From Bacillota bacterium (GTDB taxonomy: Bacteria > Bacillota > Limnochordia > DTU087), in the NCBI GenBank assembly GCA_012518315.1, contig JAAYSL010000127.1, forward strand, positions 1 to 34,467: a stretch of 34,467 bases of DNA. Reading direction: 5' to 3'. Below, piece by piece: positions 24,622-33,098 of this stretch. Position 1 is the stretch's first letter, and each line of letters starts with the position of its first letter. Below the pieces are notes generated by a model. The model did no database searches and was not told the DNA's origin. It saw nothing but the letters and a program-made list of their open reading frames with translations. A program made the translations under genes and the position numbers.

Positions 24622-26232
24622 CTAATAGTCCATATCCTCAGGTGGGTATGCTGGGGTCTCGGGTTTGGGAATATCGGTGACCAAAGCTTCGGTGGTGAGG
24701 AGCATGCCTCCAATACTTGCCGCATTCTGCAGGGCACTACGGGTGACCTTGGCGGGGTCTGCAATCCCGGCTTTGATCATCTCAACATATTCTTCTGTCA
24801 CAGCGTCAAAGCCGATACCAGGTTTCTCCGTCTTTACACGCTCAACAATTACAGAGCCTTCCAGTCCCGCATTGGAGGCTATTTGCCGCAATGGTTCAGT
24901 GAGAGCTCTACGCAGGATTGCTACACCGACACCCTCATCACCGGGAAGTTCTAGCTTATCAAGGGCGTGGAGGATATCAATGAGAACAGTTCCACCGCCG
25001 GCTACTATCCCTTCTTCTACCGCGGCACGGGTGGCGTGAACTGCGTCCTCGATGCGTTTCTTTTTGTCTTTCAATTCTGTTTCAGTGGAGGCTCCTACTT
25101 CAATGATGGCTACTCCTCCAGCCAGTTTTGCTAAACGCTCTTGTAGTTTCTCCCGATCATAGTCAGAATCAGTTTCATCGATCTCCCGTTTAAGCTGTTC
25201 AACCCGACCTTTGACCGCCTCAGGGCTACCTTTGCCTTCAATAATCGTGGTGTTTTCTTTGGTAACTGTCACTAGTCGGGCTTGCCCTAGCATGTCGAGA
25301 TCCACGTTTTCTAGTTTCTGCCCCAGATCCTCCGATATGACGGTACCACCGGTAAGAACGGCAATATCCTGCAACATTGCTTTACGACGATCGCCAAATC
25401 CAGGGGCCTTAACCGCACAGACACTGAGTATGCCTCGCAATCGGTTAACGACTAAGGTGGCAAGGGCTTCCCCTTCTACATCTTCGGCTATGACTAATAG
25501 TGGTCGGCCAGTTCCAACTACCTTTTCTAAGACCGGCAGAAGCTCGTGGATGGCAGTAACCTTCTCTTCATGGATGAGAATATACGGGTCTTCTAGCCTG
25601 GTCTCCAGAGTTTCGGTATTGGTGATGAAATAGGCGGAGATGTACCCACGGTCAAACTCCATACCTTCCACAACCTCGACCTTAGTGCCCATGCCCTTGC
25701 CTTCCTCTACAGTAATGACGCCATCCTTACCTACTTTTTCCATAGCCTCACTAATCAGCTCACCAATATGCTTGTCATTTCCGGCAATGGCACCGACATG
25801 GGCAATACTTTCCTTGCCTTCCACTGGGATGGCTATCCGCCGGATTTCATCTACCGCCACCTTTACTGCTTTGTCAATTCCCCGTTTTAGAGCAATGGGA
25901 TTAGCTCCAGCGGCCACGTTCTTTAGACCCTCAGTGACTATAGCGTTGGCGAGGACTGTAGCGGTAGTGGTGCCATCACCTGCCACATCATTTGTTTTGG
26001 CGGCAACTTCTCGGCAAAGTTGAGCACCCATGTTTTCATAGGGGTCTTCTAGCTCGATTTCTTTGGCTACGGTGACACCGTCTTTGGTAATAATGGGGGA
26101 TCCATACTTACGTTCCAGGACTGCATTACGGCCACGGGGCCCGAGAGTGACTTTGACAGCATCGGCCACGGCAGTGACTCCTCGCTCTAGGGCTCGCCTG
26201 GCTTCAAAATCAAATAGGAGTTGCTTAGCCAT
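24622..26232 (-). CDS. groL: Chaperonin GroEL (Hsp60)
   Basis: This 536-residue 60-kDa chaperonin forms the double ring that folds proteins with GroES. Family signatures are [51 protein letters not shown], a [17 protein letters not shown] apical segment, [10 protein letters not shown] and [14 protein letters not shown]. The tail ends [10 protein letters not shown] and lacks the flexible GGM repeat common in bacteria, though that tail is dispensable for folding in E. coli. The start ATG at 26232 is preceded by AAGGAGG; the codon before it is an in-frame TTG. It is cotranscribed with groES, 33 bases upstream. CIRCE at 26704 indicates HrcA control. Confidence 0.97.
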   Translation of the reverse strand: MAKQLLFDFEARRALERGVTAVADAVKVTLGPRGRNAVLERKYGSPIITKDGVTVAKEIELEDPYENMGAQLCREVAAKTNDVAGDGTTTATVLANAIVTEGLKNVAAGANPIALKRGIDKAVKVAVDEIRRIAIPVEGKESIAHVGAIAGNDKHIGELISEAMEKVGKDGVITVEEGKGMGTKVEVVEGMEFDRGYISAYFITNTETLETRLEDPYILIHEEKVTAIHELLPVLEKVVGTGRPLLVIAEDVEGEALATLVVNRLRGILSVCAVKAPGFGDRRKAMLQDIAVLTGGTVISEDLGQKLENVDLDMLGQARLVTVTKENTTIIEGKGSPEAVKGRVEQLKREIDETDSDYDREKLQERLAKLAGGVAIIEVGASTETELKDKKKRIEDAVHATRAAVEEGIVAGGGTVLIDILHALDKLELPGDEGVGVAILRRALTEPLRQIASNAGLEGSVIVERVKTEKPGIGFDAVTEEYVEMIKAGIADPAKVTRSALQNAASIGGMLLTTEALVTDIPKPETPAYPPEDMDY

Positions 26233-26265
26233 CAAAAAACCTCCTTATGATATGTTCACAAAGAT

Positions 26266-26547
26266 CTAGAGAATGGCCAAAATGTCCGATTCCCTGAGGA
26301 TGAGATATTCGTCACCTTCTACCTCGACTTCCGTGCCGCCGTATTGGGCATAGATTATTCTGTCACCTACTTTTACGTCCATAGGTGCTCTCTCACCACT
26401 ATCTAGTAGTTTCCCCGGTCCTACTGCAACAACCTTGCCTTTCTGAGGTTTCTCCTTGGCTGTGTCCGGTAGCACGATACCCCCTTTGGTTTTTTCCTCC
26501 TGCTCCATGACTCTGACGACGACCCTATCTCCCAGCGGTTTTAGCAT
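26266..26547 (-). CDS. groES: Co-chaperonin GroES (Hsp10)
   Basis: This 93-residue heptameric lid of the GroEL chamber has [10 protein letters not shown] at the start, the mobile loop [19 protein letters not shown], and [18 protein letters not shown] toward the end, all in family order. The ATG at 26547 is preceded by GGGGAGG. It is the first gene of the heat-shock operon, with CIRCE about 155 bases ahead of it. The leader between carries a CGGGCA/TGCCCG pair, so the 5' untranslated part may fold. Confidence 0.97.
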   Translation of the reverse strand: MLKPLGDRVVVRVMEQEEKTKGGIVLPDTAKEKPQKGKVVAVGPGKLLDSGERAPMDVKVGDRIIYAQYGGTEVEVEGDEYLILRESDILAIL

Positions 26548-26703
26548 TCAACATACCTCCCCAGTACAATATAGTCAGTCATTCACACCACTGAGTTCAT
26601 TTGACTCCGACAAGTAAAAGGATTCAAAGCTGCAGGCTAACACTCTTGCAGGGGCCGGGCATTTCCTTCAACCTCCCTTGGGAAGCTGTGCCTGCCCGCG
26701 CTA

Positions 26704-26730
26704 TTAGCACTCGACCAAGATGAGTGCTAC
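26704..26730 (-). promoter_or_regulatory. CIRCE element (HrcA operator)
   Basis: Plus-strand TTAGCACTC (26704-26712), nine bases, then GAGTGCTAC (26722-26730) match the CIRCE consensus TTAGCACTC-N9-GAGTGCTAA with one mismatch. The repressor HrcA is not encoded in this window. Confidence 0.95.
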
Positions 26731-26738
26731 TAATTTCT

Positions 26739-26766
26739 AATATATACAAATACCGCGTCTTGTCAA
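26739..26766 (-). promoter_or_regulatory. groESL promoter
   Basis: On the minus strand a perfect TTGACA (26766-26761) and TATATT (26744-26739) are 16 bases apart, and CIRCE begins eight bases past the -10, covering the start of transcription. Confidence 0.88.
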
Positions 26767-26841
26767 GGGGGTAATCGCCAAACAAGGCTACGACTGCCAG
26801 GGACAGCGGCATACTGGCAAGATTGCGGTCAGGTCAACTAT

Positions 26842-27999
26842 CTAGTTAAGAGGTTCACTCTGGTGCCGGTTAAGTAGTGCTTGGGGTGCAAGCAATCTCT
26901 TCACCAAGTCCCAGACATCCTGGTAGTTGCGGTGTCCTTGCACTAGCTCGAAATACCAGCGAAGCATCTGCTGGTTAGTCTTAAACAAATGGAAAAAGAC
27001 TTTGGGAAGAGCATAAAAAGTACTAGAAAGCTGTTTGGCCATCCGGAGATCACTGTTGATCTCTTTTTCTATGATGGCCTGATAGTTATCCATGGAAAAA
27101 TCACCGGTTGCTAGAGCGGCGAGGACGCTATCAGCAGCTAATTTACCGCTATGGACAGCATGTGCTATACCCTCTCCGGAGAGTGGATCGGCAAGACCAG
27201 CTGCATCACCAACCAAAAGAAGTCTGGGTCTGCAAAATTCCCGATCTCTGCCACCGAGGGGAATGGGATGTGCTTTTAGATCCTGTCTTTGCCACGTAAT
27301 CTCAAGAGAGTCGGTAAAGGCGCTAAAGTCTTTGACAATATCCCGATGACGGGGTGAAAAAGTGCCAGTACCTATGGAAACGTGCTCCGACTTGGGGAAT
27401 ACCCAGGCATAACCATGGCGGGGGGCTCCATATGAGATCAGGACGGTGTTTTGCCACTTGGCTAGTTGCTGGGGGGATACTGGTGCTTCGATCTCCAGTG
27501 CGACACCACTAGATTGTGGGACATATAGGTCAGTTTGACGGGCAACGACCCCAGTAGCACCATCAGCACCGATGACTGTAGCTGCTTTATAGGTGGAGTG
27601 GGTAGTCTGAACCTGCACACCCCAAGGCTCGATGCTGATAGCTTGAACCCTTTCGCCATCATGGATTGTAGCACCGGCACACACAGCTGTGTTGGTGAGA
27701 AGCTCATCAAACCTAGAACGCATGACTAGGTAAGCTATGGGCATTTTTGAGGTATACTCCACCGGTGCAGCATTAGAGTTGGCCCAACAAACCTTGACCC
27801 TATGGATAGTATCTTCCACGACAGATGAGAAGTCTGTTGTTAGGAAACTAGCCGCTCGGCCCGAGACGGCACCGGCGCAGGCTTTGTAGCGTGGCAGAGC
27901 GTGTCTCTCCAAGACGAGCACCCGGGCACCGGCATTGGCCAATTTGGATGCAGCAATTGTACCGGCGGGGCCTGCTCCTACCACGATAGAATCATACAT
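26842..27999 (-). CDS. Geranylgeranyl reductase family flavoprotein
   Basis: This 385-residue FAD-dependent enzyme of the geranylgeranyl reductase (ChlP/GGR-like) family reduces isoprenoid double bonds or similar. The N-terminal FAD motif is VVGAGPAGTIAAS (8-GxGxxG-13), then the family block PRYKACAGAVSGRA, the region VIGADGATGVVARQ, and the second FAD motif LLLVGDAAGLADPLSGEGI near 275. ATG 27999 follows AAAGGA at a good distance and starts the product at MYDSIVVGAG, whereas the GTG three codons earlier sits almost on the ribosome site. Substrate is unknown; possibilities are polyprenyl phosphates, quinone side chains or membrane lipids. It is monocistronic. Confidence 0.88.
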   Translation of the reverse strand: MYDSIVVGAGPAGTIAASKLANAGARVLVLERHALPRYKACAGAVSGRAASFLTTDFSSVVEDTIHRVKVCWANSNAAPVEYTSKMPIAYLVMRSRFDELLTNTAVCAGATIHDGERVQAISIEPWGVQVQTTHSTYKAATVIGADGATGVVARQTDLYVPQSSGVALEIEAPVSPQQLAKWQNTVLISYGAPRHGYAWVFPKSEHVSIGTGTFSPRHRDIVKDFSAFTDSLEITWQRQDLKAHPIPLGGRDREFCRPRLLLVGDAAGLADPLSGEGIAHAVHSGKLAADSVLAALATGDFSMDNYQAIIEKEINSDLRMAKQLSSTFYALPKVFFHLFKTNQQMLRWYFELVQGHRNYQDVWDLVKRLLAPQALLNRHQSEPLN

Positions 28000-28031
28000 C
28001 CTTGTCACATCCTTTGCAGATTTCAGAGTGC

Positions 28032-28059
28032 GTACTATTCAAGGTGTAGCATGTGTCAA
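28032..28059 (-). promoter_or_regulatory. Candidate promoter of the geranylgeranyl-reductase-family gene
   Basis: Minus-strand TTGACA (28059-28054) is consensus; TAGTAC (28037-28032) 16 bases on is a weak -10. The start codon is 33 bases further. Confidence 0.35.
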
Positions 28060-28218
28060 CTACATTTATGGAATACTTACATAGAAGCATTTCTCGCAAG
28101 CAAAAGGCAAATCCTGCGCTGGGGTATCTAATTGGACCAGTAGGGCAGTAGGTTGGGCAAACACAGATGGATCAAGTATTTGCCAGAGAATCTGCTTCGA
28201 TTAGCAAATTGCAGAAGG

Positions 28219-28260
28219 AATCACGCCCCGTGCCGCAGAAGAAGGAGTGCGTGATTTTAC
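28219..28260 (+). terminator. Terminator-like hairpin in the leader of the purine permease gene
   Basis: AATCACGC (28219-28226) and GCGTGATT (28249-28256) are exact arms, ending in TTTTAC. It lies 22 bases ahead of the start, and upstream TTTGC/GCAAA and CTGC/GCAG arms could compete with it. That layout suggests attenuation, but I do not recognise a purine riboswitch core. Confidence 0.45.
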
Positions 28261-28281
28261 GATTATGTGGGAGGTAGTGAC

Positions 28282-29616
28282 GTGAGTAAAGCAAGAAATG
28301 TAGCTGATGAAGGATTCCTGGAACGGACATTTCATCTCCAGGAGCGGGGGACTGATGTAAGAACCGAAATCGTGGCAGGTATTACTACCTTCATGACTAT
28401 GGCTTACATAATCTTCGTGAATCCTTCAATTTGCCAAGAGACTGGTATGCCTTTTGCCGCAGTAATGTATGCAACGATCGCTTCCACGGTGTTGGCTACG
28501 GTATTGATGGCCTTCTTGGCCAACTATCCCTTTGCCCTAGCACCAGGTATGGGCCTCAATGCCTATTTCACCTACTCGGTGGTACTAGGGATGGGAATGT
28601 CATGGCAAGCAGCCTTAGGAGCGGTGTTTCTCTCCGGTGTCGTTTTTGTGATCTTGACTTTTACTAAGGTTAGGGAAGCGATTATCGATGCAGTTCCAGC
28701 TTCACTAAAGAGTGCTATTGGGGCAGGCATCGGGCTTTTTATCGCATTTATTGGCTTCAAGAGTGCTGAGTTTATTGTTCCTGATGCGGCAACATATTTG
28801 ACCGTTGGGAAACTCACTAACCCTGTTCCCATCGTTGCGGCTATCGGCCTTTTGGTAACCAGTGTTCTACTGGCCCGGGGTGTAAAGGGTGGGATCCTTT
28901 GGGGGATTCTAATATCCACTGCTGTCGGTATCCCATTTGGAGTGACACCTTTGCCGGAAGGGATTATCCAGTGGCCCAGGCTTAGCCTTTGGTCACCGGT
29001 TTTGTTTAAACTTGATATCAGGGGAGCACTATCCTGGGGGATTCGAGATATTATCTTTGCCTTCCTGTTTGTCGACATGTTTGACACAGTAGGTACCCTC
29101 ATCGGTGTTTCCGCTCGAGGTGGGTTTCTAGATGAAAATGGGCGTTTGCCTCGGGCGGAGCGAGCATTGCTGTCTGATGCCATCGGAACCGTCGCTGGTG
29201 CATTCTTTGGTACTCCAACGGTAACCACTTATGTGGAGTCAGCTAGCGGGGTAGCAGCTGGTGGTCGAACAGGCCTGACCGCTTTGGTCACAGCAGCCAT
29301 GTTCCTTTTGTCACTGCTATTTTTGCCCATTGTTAGCATTGTGCCAGGGGCGGCTACAGCTCCAGCTTTAATAGTGGTTGGAGCTATGATGATGGGTTCC
29401 ATTGTTAACGTTGAATGGAATGACTTTTCTGAGGCAATTCCTGCTCTAATTACCGCGGTTGGTATGCCCTTCACTTTTAGTATTGCCACAGGCATTGCTT
29501 TTGGGTTCATTAGCTATAGTGCAATTAAGCTATTGTCAGGTAAAGGCAAAGAGGCCAGTTGGCTAGTTCATCTATTAGCCCTGTTGTTTGTGATACGCTT
29601 TATTTATCTGGCTTAG
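28282..29616 (+). CDS. Purine permease, AzgA/PbuG type (NCS2 superfamily)
   Basis: This 444-residue membrane transporter for hypoxanthine, guanine or adenine is of the AzgA-like group. The N-terminus carries the signature RTEIVAGITTFMTMAYIIFVNP; later LAPGMGLNAYFTYSVV, GAGIGLFIAFIGFK, and the DMFDTVGTLIGVSARGG motif with GTPTVTTYVESASGVAAGGRTGL. About twelve to fourteen membrane segments are expected. The GTG at 28282 has GGGAGG eight bases upstream; an earlier GTG at 28267 overlaps that ribosome site. It stands alone on the plus strand with a structured leader. The exact purine is not predictable from sequence here. Confidence 0.93.
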   Translation: MSKARNVADEGFLERTFHLQERGTDVRTEIVAGITTFMTMAYIIFVNPSICQETGMPFAAVMYATIASTVLATVLMAFLANYPFALAPGMGLNAYFTYSVVLGMGMSWQAALGAVFLSGVVFVILTFTKVREAIIDAVPASLKSAIGAGIGLFIAFIGFKSAEFIVPDAATYLTVGKLTNPVPIVAAIGLLVTSVLLARGVKGGILWGILISTAVGIPFGVTPLPEGIIQWPRLSLWSPVLFKLDIRGALSWGIRDIIFAFLFVDMFDTVGTLIGVSARGGFLDENGRLPRAERALLSDAIGTVAGAFFGTPTVTTYVESASGVAAGGRTGLTALVTAAMFLLSLLFLPIVSIVPGAATAPALIVVGAMMMGSIVNVEWNDFSEAIPALITAVGMPFTFSIATGIAFGFISYSAIKLLSGKGKEASWLVHLLALLFVIRFIYLA

Positions 29617-29666
29617 TTGGATAGGTTTTGAACTGGCCTCCCGGTGCTTTTGAGCCTCCCTTTTTG

Positions 29667-29695
29667 GTATGAATTTGGCTAGGGTGGTCAAAATA
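29667..29695 (+). promoter_or_regulatory. Candidate sigma-G promoter of spoVT
   Basis: GTATG (29667) matches the sigma-F/G -35 pattern GHATR and, 17 bases on, CAAAATA (29689) resembles the sigma-G -10 CATNHTA. spoVT is made by sigma-G in Bacillus. The expected start site would fall at the ribosome site, which weakens the call. Confidence 0.3.
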
Positions 29696-29715
29696 GTAGC
29701 GAGGAGGTCGGTTCG

Positions 29716-30264
29716 ATGAAAGCAACTGGCATAGTGCGTAGAATAGATGAGCTAGGGCGAGTCGTGGTACCCAAAGAACTGCGAACACAGCTGAGGATCG
29801 ATGAGGGTGACGCGATTGAGATTTTCACAGAGGCAAACGGTGAGATTGTTCTAAAGAAGTTTTCCCCGCTGTGGGGATTGCGCAAGGAAGCGGAAGGCTA
29901 TGTTGAAGCATTAGAACAGTCAACTGATTGTCAGGCACTGATCACGGATAAGGATCAAGTGATTGCTAGTAGCGAAGTAATTAAGTCTATGCAGGAACGT
30001 TCGGTGAGCAATAGCTTAAAGAAGATTGCCATTGACCGCAAATCAATGATCGTTCAAACAGAACAACTGCAAAAGGAGCCTTACTTGGACTGGCCCAGGG
30101 ACTACGATTTGCGCTCCCTGGTCATCGCTCCAATTATCAGCCCTACAGGGGATCTTTTGGGGACAGTGCTTTTGGCGGCCACCGACCGAGAACTAGGTGA
30201 TTTTGAGCTAAAAGTTGCCGAGACAGCGGCTAGCTTTCTCAGTAAACAAGTGGGTATCGATTGA
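29716..30264 (+). CDS. spoVT: Stage V sporulation protein T, AbrB/GAF regulator
   Basis: This 182-residue SpoVT is the transcription regulator of late forespore genes in Bacillus and Clostridium. The first 50 residues are a swapped-hairpin AbrB DNA-binding domain with the typical start MKATGIVRRIDELGRVVVPK and the LRIDEGDAIEIF strand. The rest is a GAF-like domain with a helical linker (about 55-180, SPLWGLRKEAEGYVEALEQS and the end VAETAASFLSKQVGID). Length and layout match SpoVT, not AbrB, which lacks the GAF domain. ATG 29716 follows GAGGAGG. A strong terminator ends the unit. Confidence 0.96.
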   Translation: MKATGIVRRIDELGRVVVPKELRTQLRIDEGDAIEIFTEANGEIVLKKFSPLWGLRKEAEGYVEALEQSTDCQALITDKDQVIASSEVIKSMQERSVSNSLKKIAIDRKSMIVQTEQLQKEPYLDWPRDYDLRSLVIAPIISPTGDLLGTVLLAATDRELGDFELKVAETAASFLSKQVGID

Positions 30265-30300
30265 AAAGCCCAATACCAACTGCAAGATCTAGACTAAACG

Positions 30301-30328
30301 AACCCGCCAGTAGAGTGGCGGGTTTTTG
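30301..30328 (+). terminator. Terminator of spoVT
   Basis: AACCCGCCA (30301-30309) and TGGCGGGTT (30316-30324) form a nine-base-pair stem with a six-base loop, followed by TTT. It is intrinsic and strong. Confidence 0.93.
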
Positions 30329-30354
30329 CTGTCCCCAAGGCGCCATGGTATACT
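30326..30354 (+). promoter_or_regulatory. Candidate promoter of the two-component operon
   Basis: TATACT (30349-30354) is a good -10; TTGCTG (30326-30331), 17 bases upstream, is a weak -35 and overlaps the tail of the spoVT terminator. Start would be near 30361, giving a short leader to the GTG at 30392. Confidence 0.5.
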
Positions 30355-30391
30355 GAAAGCATATAAGACGATGCAAGGGGAGTTGAAGCCA

Positions 30392-31114
30392 GTGGCGCAA
30401 GGGAAAGTCCTCATTGCCGATGATGATCCCAATGTACTGGAACTATTATCTCTCTATTTGGTGAAGGATGGTTACGAAGTGCTAACCGCCCTAGACGGAG
30501 CGGAGGCACTGGAAAAGACGCGAACGACAAAACCTGATCTACTGATTCTAGATGTCATGATGCCCAAACTCGATGGGTGGGAGGTCTGTCGTGCCGTTAG
30601 AAAGGATAGCTTTGTTCCCATCATCATGCTCACTGCCAAGGGAGAGGATTATGACCGGATCCTTGGTCTAGAGCTAGGTGCCGATGACTATGTAGTTAAA
30701 CCCTTCAATCCAGTGGAAGTGGTGGCACGGGTGAAAGCAATCTTACGAAGAGTAAACAGGGAGAGGGATGGGGCTAAGATCTTGGAGTTTCCTGGCTTGC
30801 ATATCGATGTGGACCGCCATGAGGTGACGGTAAACCACCAGCCCGTAGCTCTTACTCCCAAGGAATTCGATCTTTTGGTTTTTCTTGCGGAAAGACCGGG
30901 ATGGACCTATACAAGGGAGCAAATCCTGTCACAAGTATGGGGCTACGATTTTGCCGGTGATGGGCGTACTGTAGATGCCCACATTAAGCGCCTAAGACAG
31001 AAAATAGCATCTCCTAAACCAGTGCCTTGGAGCATTGCCACAGTCTGGGGTGTAGGCTACAAATTCGAAGAGCAACAGGGGGCCGAAGGTGGTGTCACCA
31101 AAACGCAGCATTAG
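30392..31114 (+). CDS. OmpR/PhoB-family response regulator
   Basis: This 240-residue two-component response regulator has a receiver domain (about 4-118) with acidic pocket DDD (10-12), phospho-acceptor Asp54 in LLILDVMMPKLDGW, Thr81 and Lys103 (GADDYVVKPF). The C-terminal winged helix (about 135-235) shows LTPKEFDLLVFLAERPGWTYTREQIL, VWGYDF and RTVDAHIKRLRQKI. The GTG at 30392 is chosen because AAGGGGAG precedes it; the longer frame runs back through the promoter and terminator and cannot be real. It overlaps the sensor kinase gene by 26 bases. The pair resembles PhoPR/ResDE-like systems of the phosphate-type class, but the signal is not known. Confidence 0.94.
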   Translation: MAQGKVLIADDDPNVLELLSLYLVKDGYEVLTALDGAEALEKTRTTKPDLLILDVMMPKLDGWEVCRAVRKDSFVPIIMLTAKGEDYDRILGLELGADDYVVKPFNPVEVVARVKAILRRVNRERDGAKILEFPGLHIDVDRHEVTVNHQPVALTPKEFDLLVFLAERPGWTYTREQILSQVWGYDFAGDGRTVDAHIKRLRQKIASPKPVPWSIATVWGVGYKFEEQQGAEGGVTKTQH

Positions 31115-32867
31115 AACTAAACTAATCGTCTCCTATGTGACCTTAACGGTGCTGAGCCTGGCAGTATTAGGTGTACTTTTTTCACGGCTGCTTTCAGATT
31201 ATCTTTTCACCCAGCAGGAACGGGTGCTTATTACTCGAGGACAGGCTGTAGCTAAAATCGTCAAAGATGTGGCTCAAGGACGACCTCTGCACTATCAAGC
31301 TAGGGTGGTTCTAGAGAATATGGGAGAGTTTTTGGGTGCACAGGTTTGGCTAGTTGATCGCTCAGGTTTGATCATTGCCGCATCAAAAGGGTCTGTGGAG
31401 TGGGAAGGAATTCAACTGGATGCAGACGAGTTTAATGATGTGATGAAGGGAACTGTGGTGACTCGCCGAGCACGCACAGGGCGGTTCAATATGCCAATGA
31501 TTACGGTAGCTGTACCGGTGACCATGGGAAACCAGGTACTAGGTGCCCTGTTTATGAATACGCCGGTATCGGCGGTAGAGCAGACTCTAGCCCACGTCCG
31601 ACGCTTGGTGCTGACGGCATCGGTTTTTGCTTTTCTGATTTCTAATCTCGTGGGTATTGGACTATCCCGGAGTATCACAAGGCCTCTACGGGCTATGACT
31701 AGCATGGCTCAGGAGATGACTAAGGGAGTCTTTGATCGGCGGGTACCCATTGAGACCAAGGATGAAGTGGGTGAGCTAGGCCAAGCGATTAATCTTTTGG
31801 CTGAGAAGCTAGAAAGAAGTCTCGGTGATCTGCAGGAAGAAAGAGACAAATTCCAAAGCATCGTAACCGGTATCGATGAGGGAGTGATCGCTGCTGACAA
31901 TGAGAACCAGCTCCTTTGGATCAACCCACAGGCTGGAGAACTTTTGCGGGTAGGTCATATCCCCTTGGAAAAGCTCAAAATGGATGATTTGCCGGTTCCC
32001 CTACTTGACTTGCTCCATCGAGTCAGTGTAACAGGACATGTGGAAGCATTAGATGTATCACCATACCCTTTAGTGGTGCTTCGGGCATACGGTAGTCCCA
32101 TCCGCCGGGGTGATGAACGTGTCGGCAGCGTTATTCTTTTGCAGGATGTGAGTGAAGCAAGGCGCCTTGAGAATATGCGCCGTGATTTCCTGGCTAATAT
32201 TACCCATGAGCTGCGTACCCCACTCACTTCAATTCGAGGTTTTGTGGAGCCTCTGCTAGATGGAACAGTGGAGGATGACAGGACTAGGCATCGCTATTTG
32301 GGTATTGTGCGGGACGAAGCATTGCGGCTGAACCGCCTCATGGATGATATTCTAGACCTGGCAAAACTTGAGTCTGGCAGCATGAGTATTGCTTTTGATC
32401 TGATGGATATCCGTGATTTGGTTTACCGAGTACGGAATATCTTCGAGCCCCAGGCCAAGCAAAAGGATTTGGAACTGGTTTGCCAGTTGCCTGCAGACTC
32501 AGATAAGGAAATTCTCGTTTGGGGTGATAGTGATCGATTACAGCAGGTCTTGACTAACTTCATCGATAATGCTTTCCGCCATACAGAACCTGGTGGTGTT
32601 GTCACTGTTTCAGTAGGTATAACTGAACACCGTGTGATAGTCAGGGTGGCAGATACTGGTAGGGGGATTGACCCAGAGCAATTGCCCTATGTTTGGGATC
32701 GCTTTTACAAGGTCGATAAGGCTCGAGAGAAAGGCAAAGAAGGAACTGGGCTTGGGCTTTCCATCGCCCGGGGCATTATCGAGAACCATGGAGGAGAGGT
32801 CTTTGCCACTAGCAAGCCAGGTGAAGGTGCGACTTTTGGCTTCATGCTACCCAAAAGCGAAGCCTAA
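31089..32867 (+). CDS. Sensor histidine kinase (HAMP-PAS-HisKA-HATPase)
   Basis: This 592-residue membrane sensor kinase pairs with the regulator ahead of it. A first helix at about 12-35, an extracellular sensing region of about 130 residues (to about 170), a second helix near 180-198, then a HAMP linker (RPLRAMTSMAQEM), a PAS domain (about 255-350), HisKA with phospho-His373 in FLANITHELRTPLTS, and the ATPase domain with N-box DNAFRH, G1 DTGRGI, F-box DRFYKVD and G2 GTGLGLSIA. The GTG at 31089 is used; the next GTG at 31092 is equally possible. This layout is typical of PhoR/WalK-like kinases. Its own stop is followed by a stem-loop at 32878. Confidence 0.94.
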   Translation: MVSPKRSIRTKLIVSYVTLTVLSLAVLGVLFSRLLSDYLFTQQERVLITRGQAVAKIVKDVAQGRPLHYQARVVLENMGEFLGAQVWLVDRSGLIIAASKGSVEWEGIQLDADEFNDVMKGTVVTRRARTGRFNMPMITVAVPVTMGNQVLGALFMNTPVSAVEQTLAHVRRLVLTASVFAFLISNLVGIGLSRSITRPLRAMTSMAQEMTKGVFDRRVPIETKDEVGELGQAINLLAEKLERSLGDLQEERDKFQSIVTGIDEGVIAADNENQLLWINPQAGELLRVGHIPLEKLKMDDLPVPLLDLLHRVSVTGHVEALDVSPYPLVVLRAYGSPIRRGDERVGSVILLQDVSEARRLENMRRDFLANITHELRTPLTSIRGFVEPLLDGTVEDDRTRHRYLGIVRDEALRLNRLMDDILDLAKLESGSMSIAFDLMDIRDLVYRVRNIFEPQAKQKDLELVCQLPADSDKEILVWGDSDRLQQVLTNFIDNAFRHTEPGGVVTVSVGITEHRVIVRVADTGRGIDPEQLPYVWDRFYKVDKAREKGKEGTGLGLSIARGIIENHGGEVFATSKPGEGATFGFMLPKSEA

Positions 32868-33098
32868 TGGGAGGTGGGGGCAGGAAACTCCGTTTTCCTG
32901 CCCTGTCCGGTCTCCCAAGTTCACTACTTTTGCTGCTTCGGTAGTGATTTCACCCCAACCCTGGGGTTGCCTTGCCCTTAGGAGACCTAGTTCATCGGCT
33001 ACCTCGCTCTGACTGAGTGCTAACCCAAGCCAGGCACGAGGTTTGGTTCTAGGATGCCACTGACTGGGGATGTTTATGCGAAGACGAGCAAAAAACAT
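32847..33098 (-). CDS. Possible second SASP-like small protein, coupled to the SspF-like gene
   Basis: This 83-residue ORF begins at ATG 33098, which shares a base with the stop of the preceding SASP gene (TGATG), so coupled translation is possible. Residues about 30-62 (LSQSEVADELGLL, then GWGEITTEAAKVVNLG) resemble the core of the SspF-like/alpha-beta SASP family, where a helix with E-x-A-x-E-L-G is followed by GWG and T-x-E. The 29-residue N-terminal extension and the C-terminal tail, which crosses the kinase terminator stem and ends 21 bases inside that gene, are not typical. It could be a decayed paralogue or a chance frame. No hit was run. Confidence 0.4.
   Translation of the reverse strand: MFFARLRINIPSQWHPRTKPRAWLGLALSQSEVADELGLLRARQPQGWGEITTEAAKVVNLGDRTGQENGVSCPHLPLGFAFG
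32878..32903 (+). terminator. Stem-loop after the kinase gene
   Basis: GGGCAGGAAA (32878-32887) and TTTCCTGCCC (32894-32903) form a perfect ten-base-pair stem with a six-base loop. No U-tract follows on the plus strand, so efficiency is uncertain. Confidence 0.6.

Noticed and set aside
24665-26269. Long plus-strand frames opposite groEL
   Set aside because: They are serine/threonine/arginine-rich mirrors of a conserved coding strand with no ribosome sites, typical antisense shadows.
28572-29510. Minus-strand frames opposite the purine permease
   Set aside because: Low-complexity composition arises from the complementary strand of membrane-protein codons.
29617-29660. Terminator after the purine permease
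   Set aside because: A T-run is present (CCCTTTTTGG) but no stem of more than three pairs could be found before it.
30326-30391. 22-codon extension of the response regulator
   Set aside because: It would begin in the spoVT terminator and cover the -10 element; GTG 30392 has a proper ribosome site.
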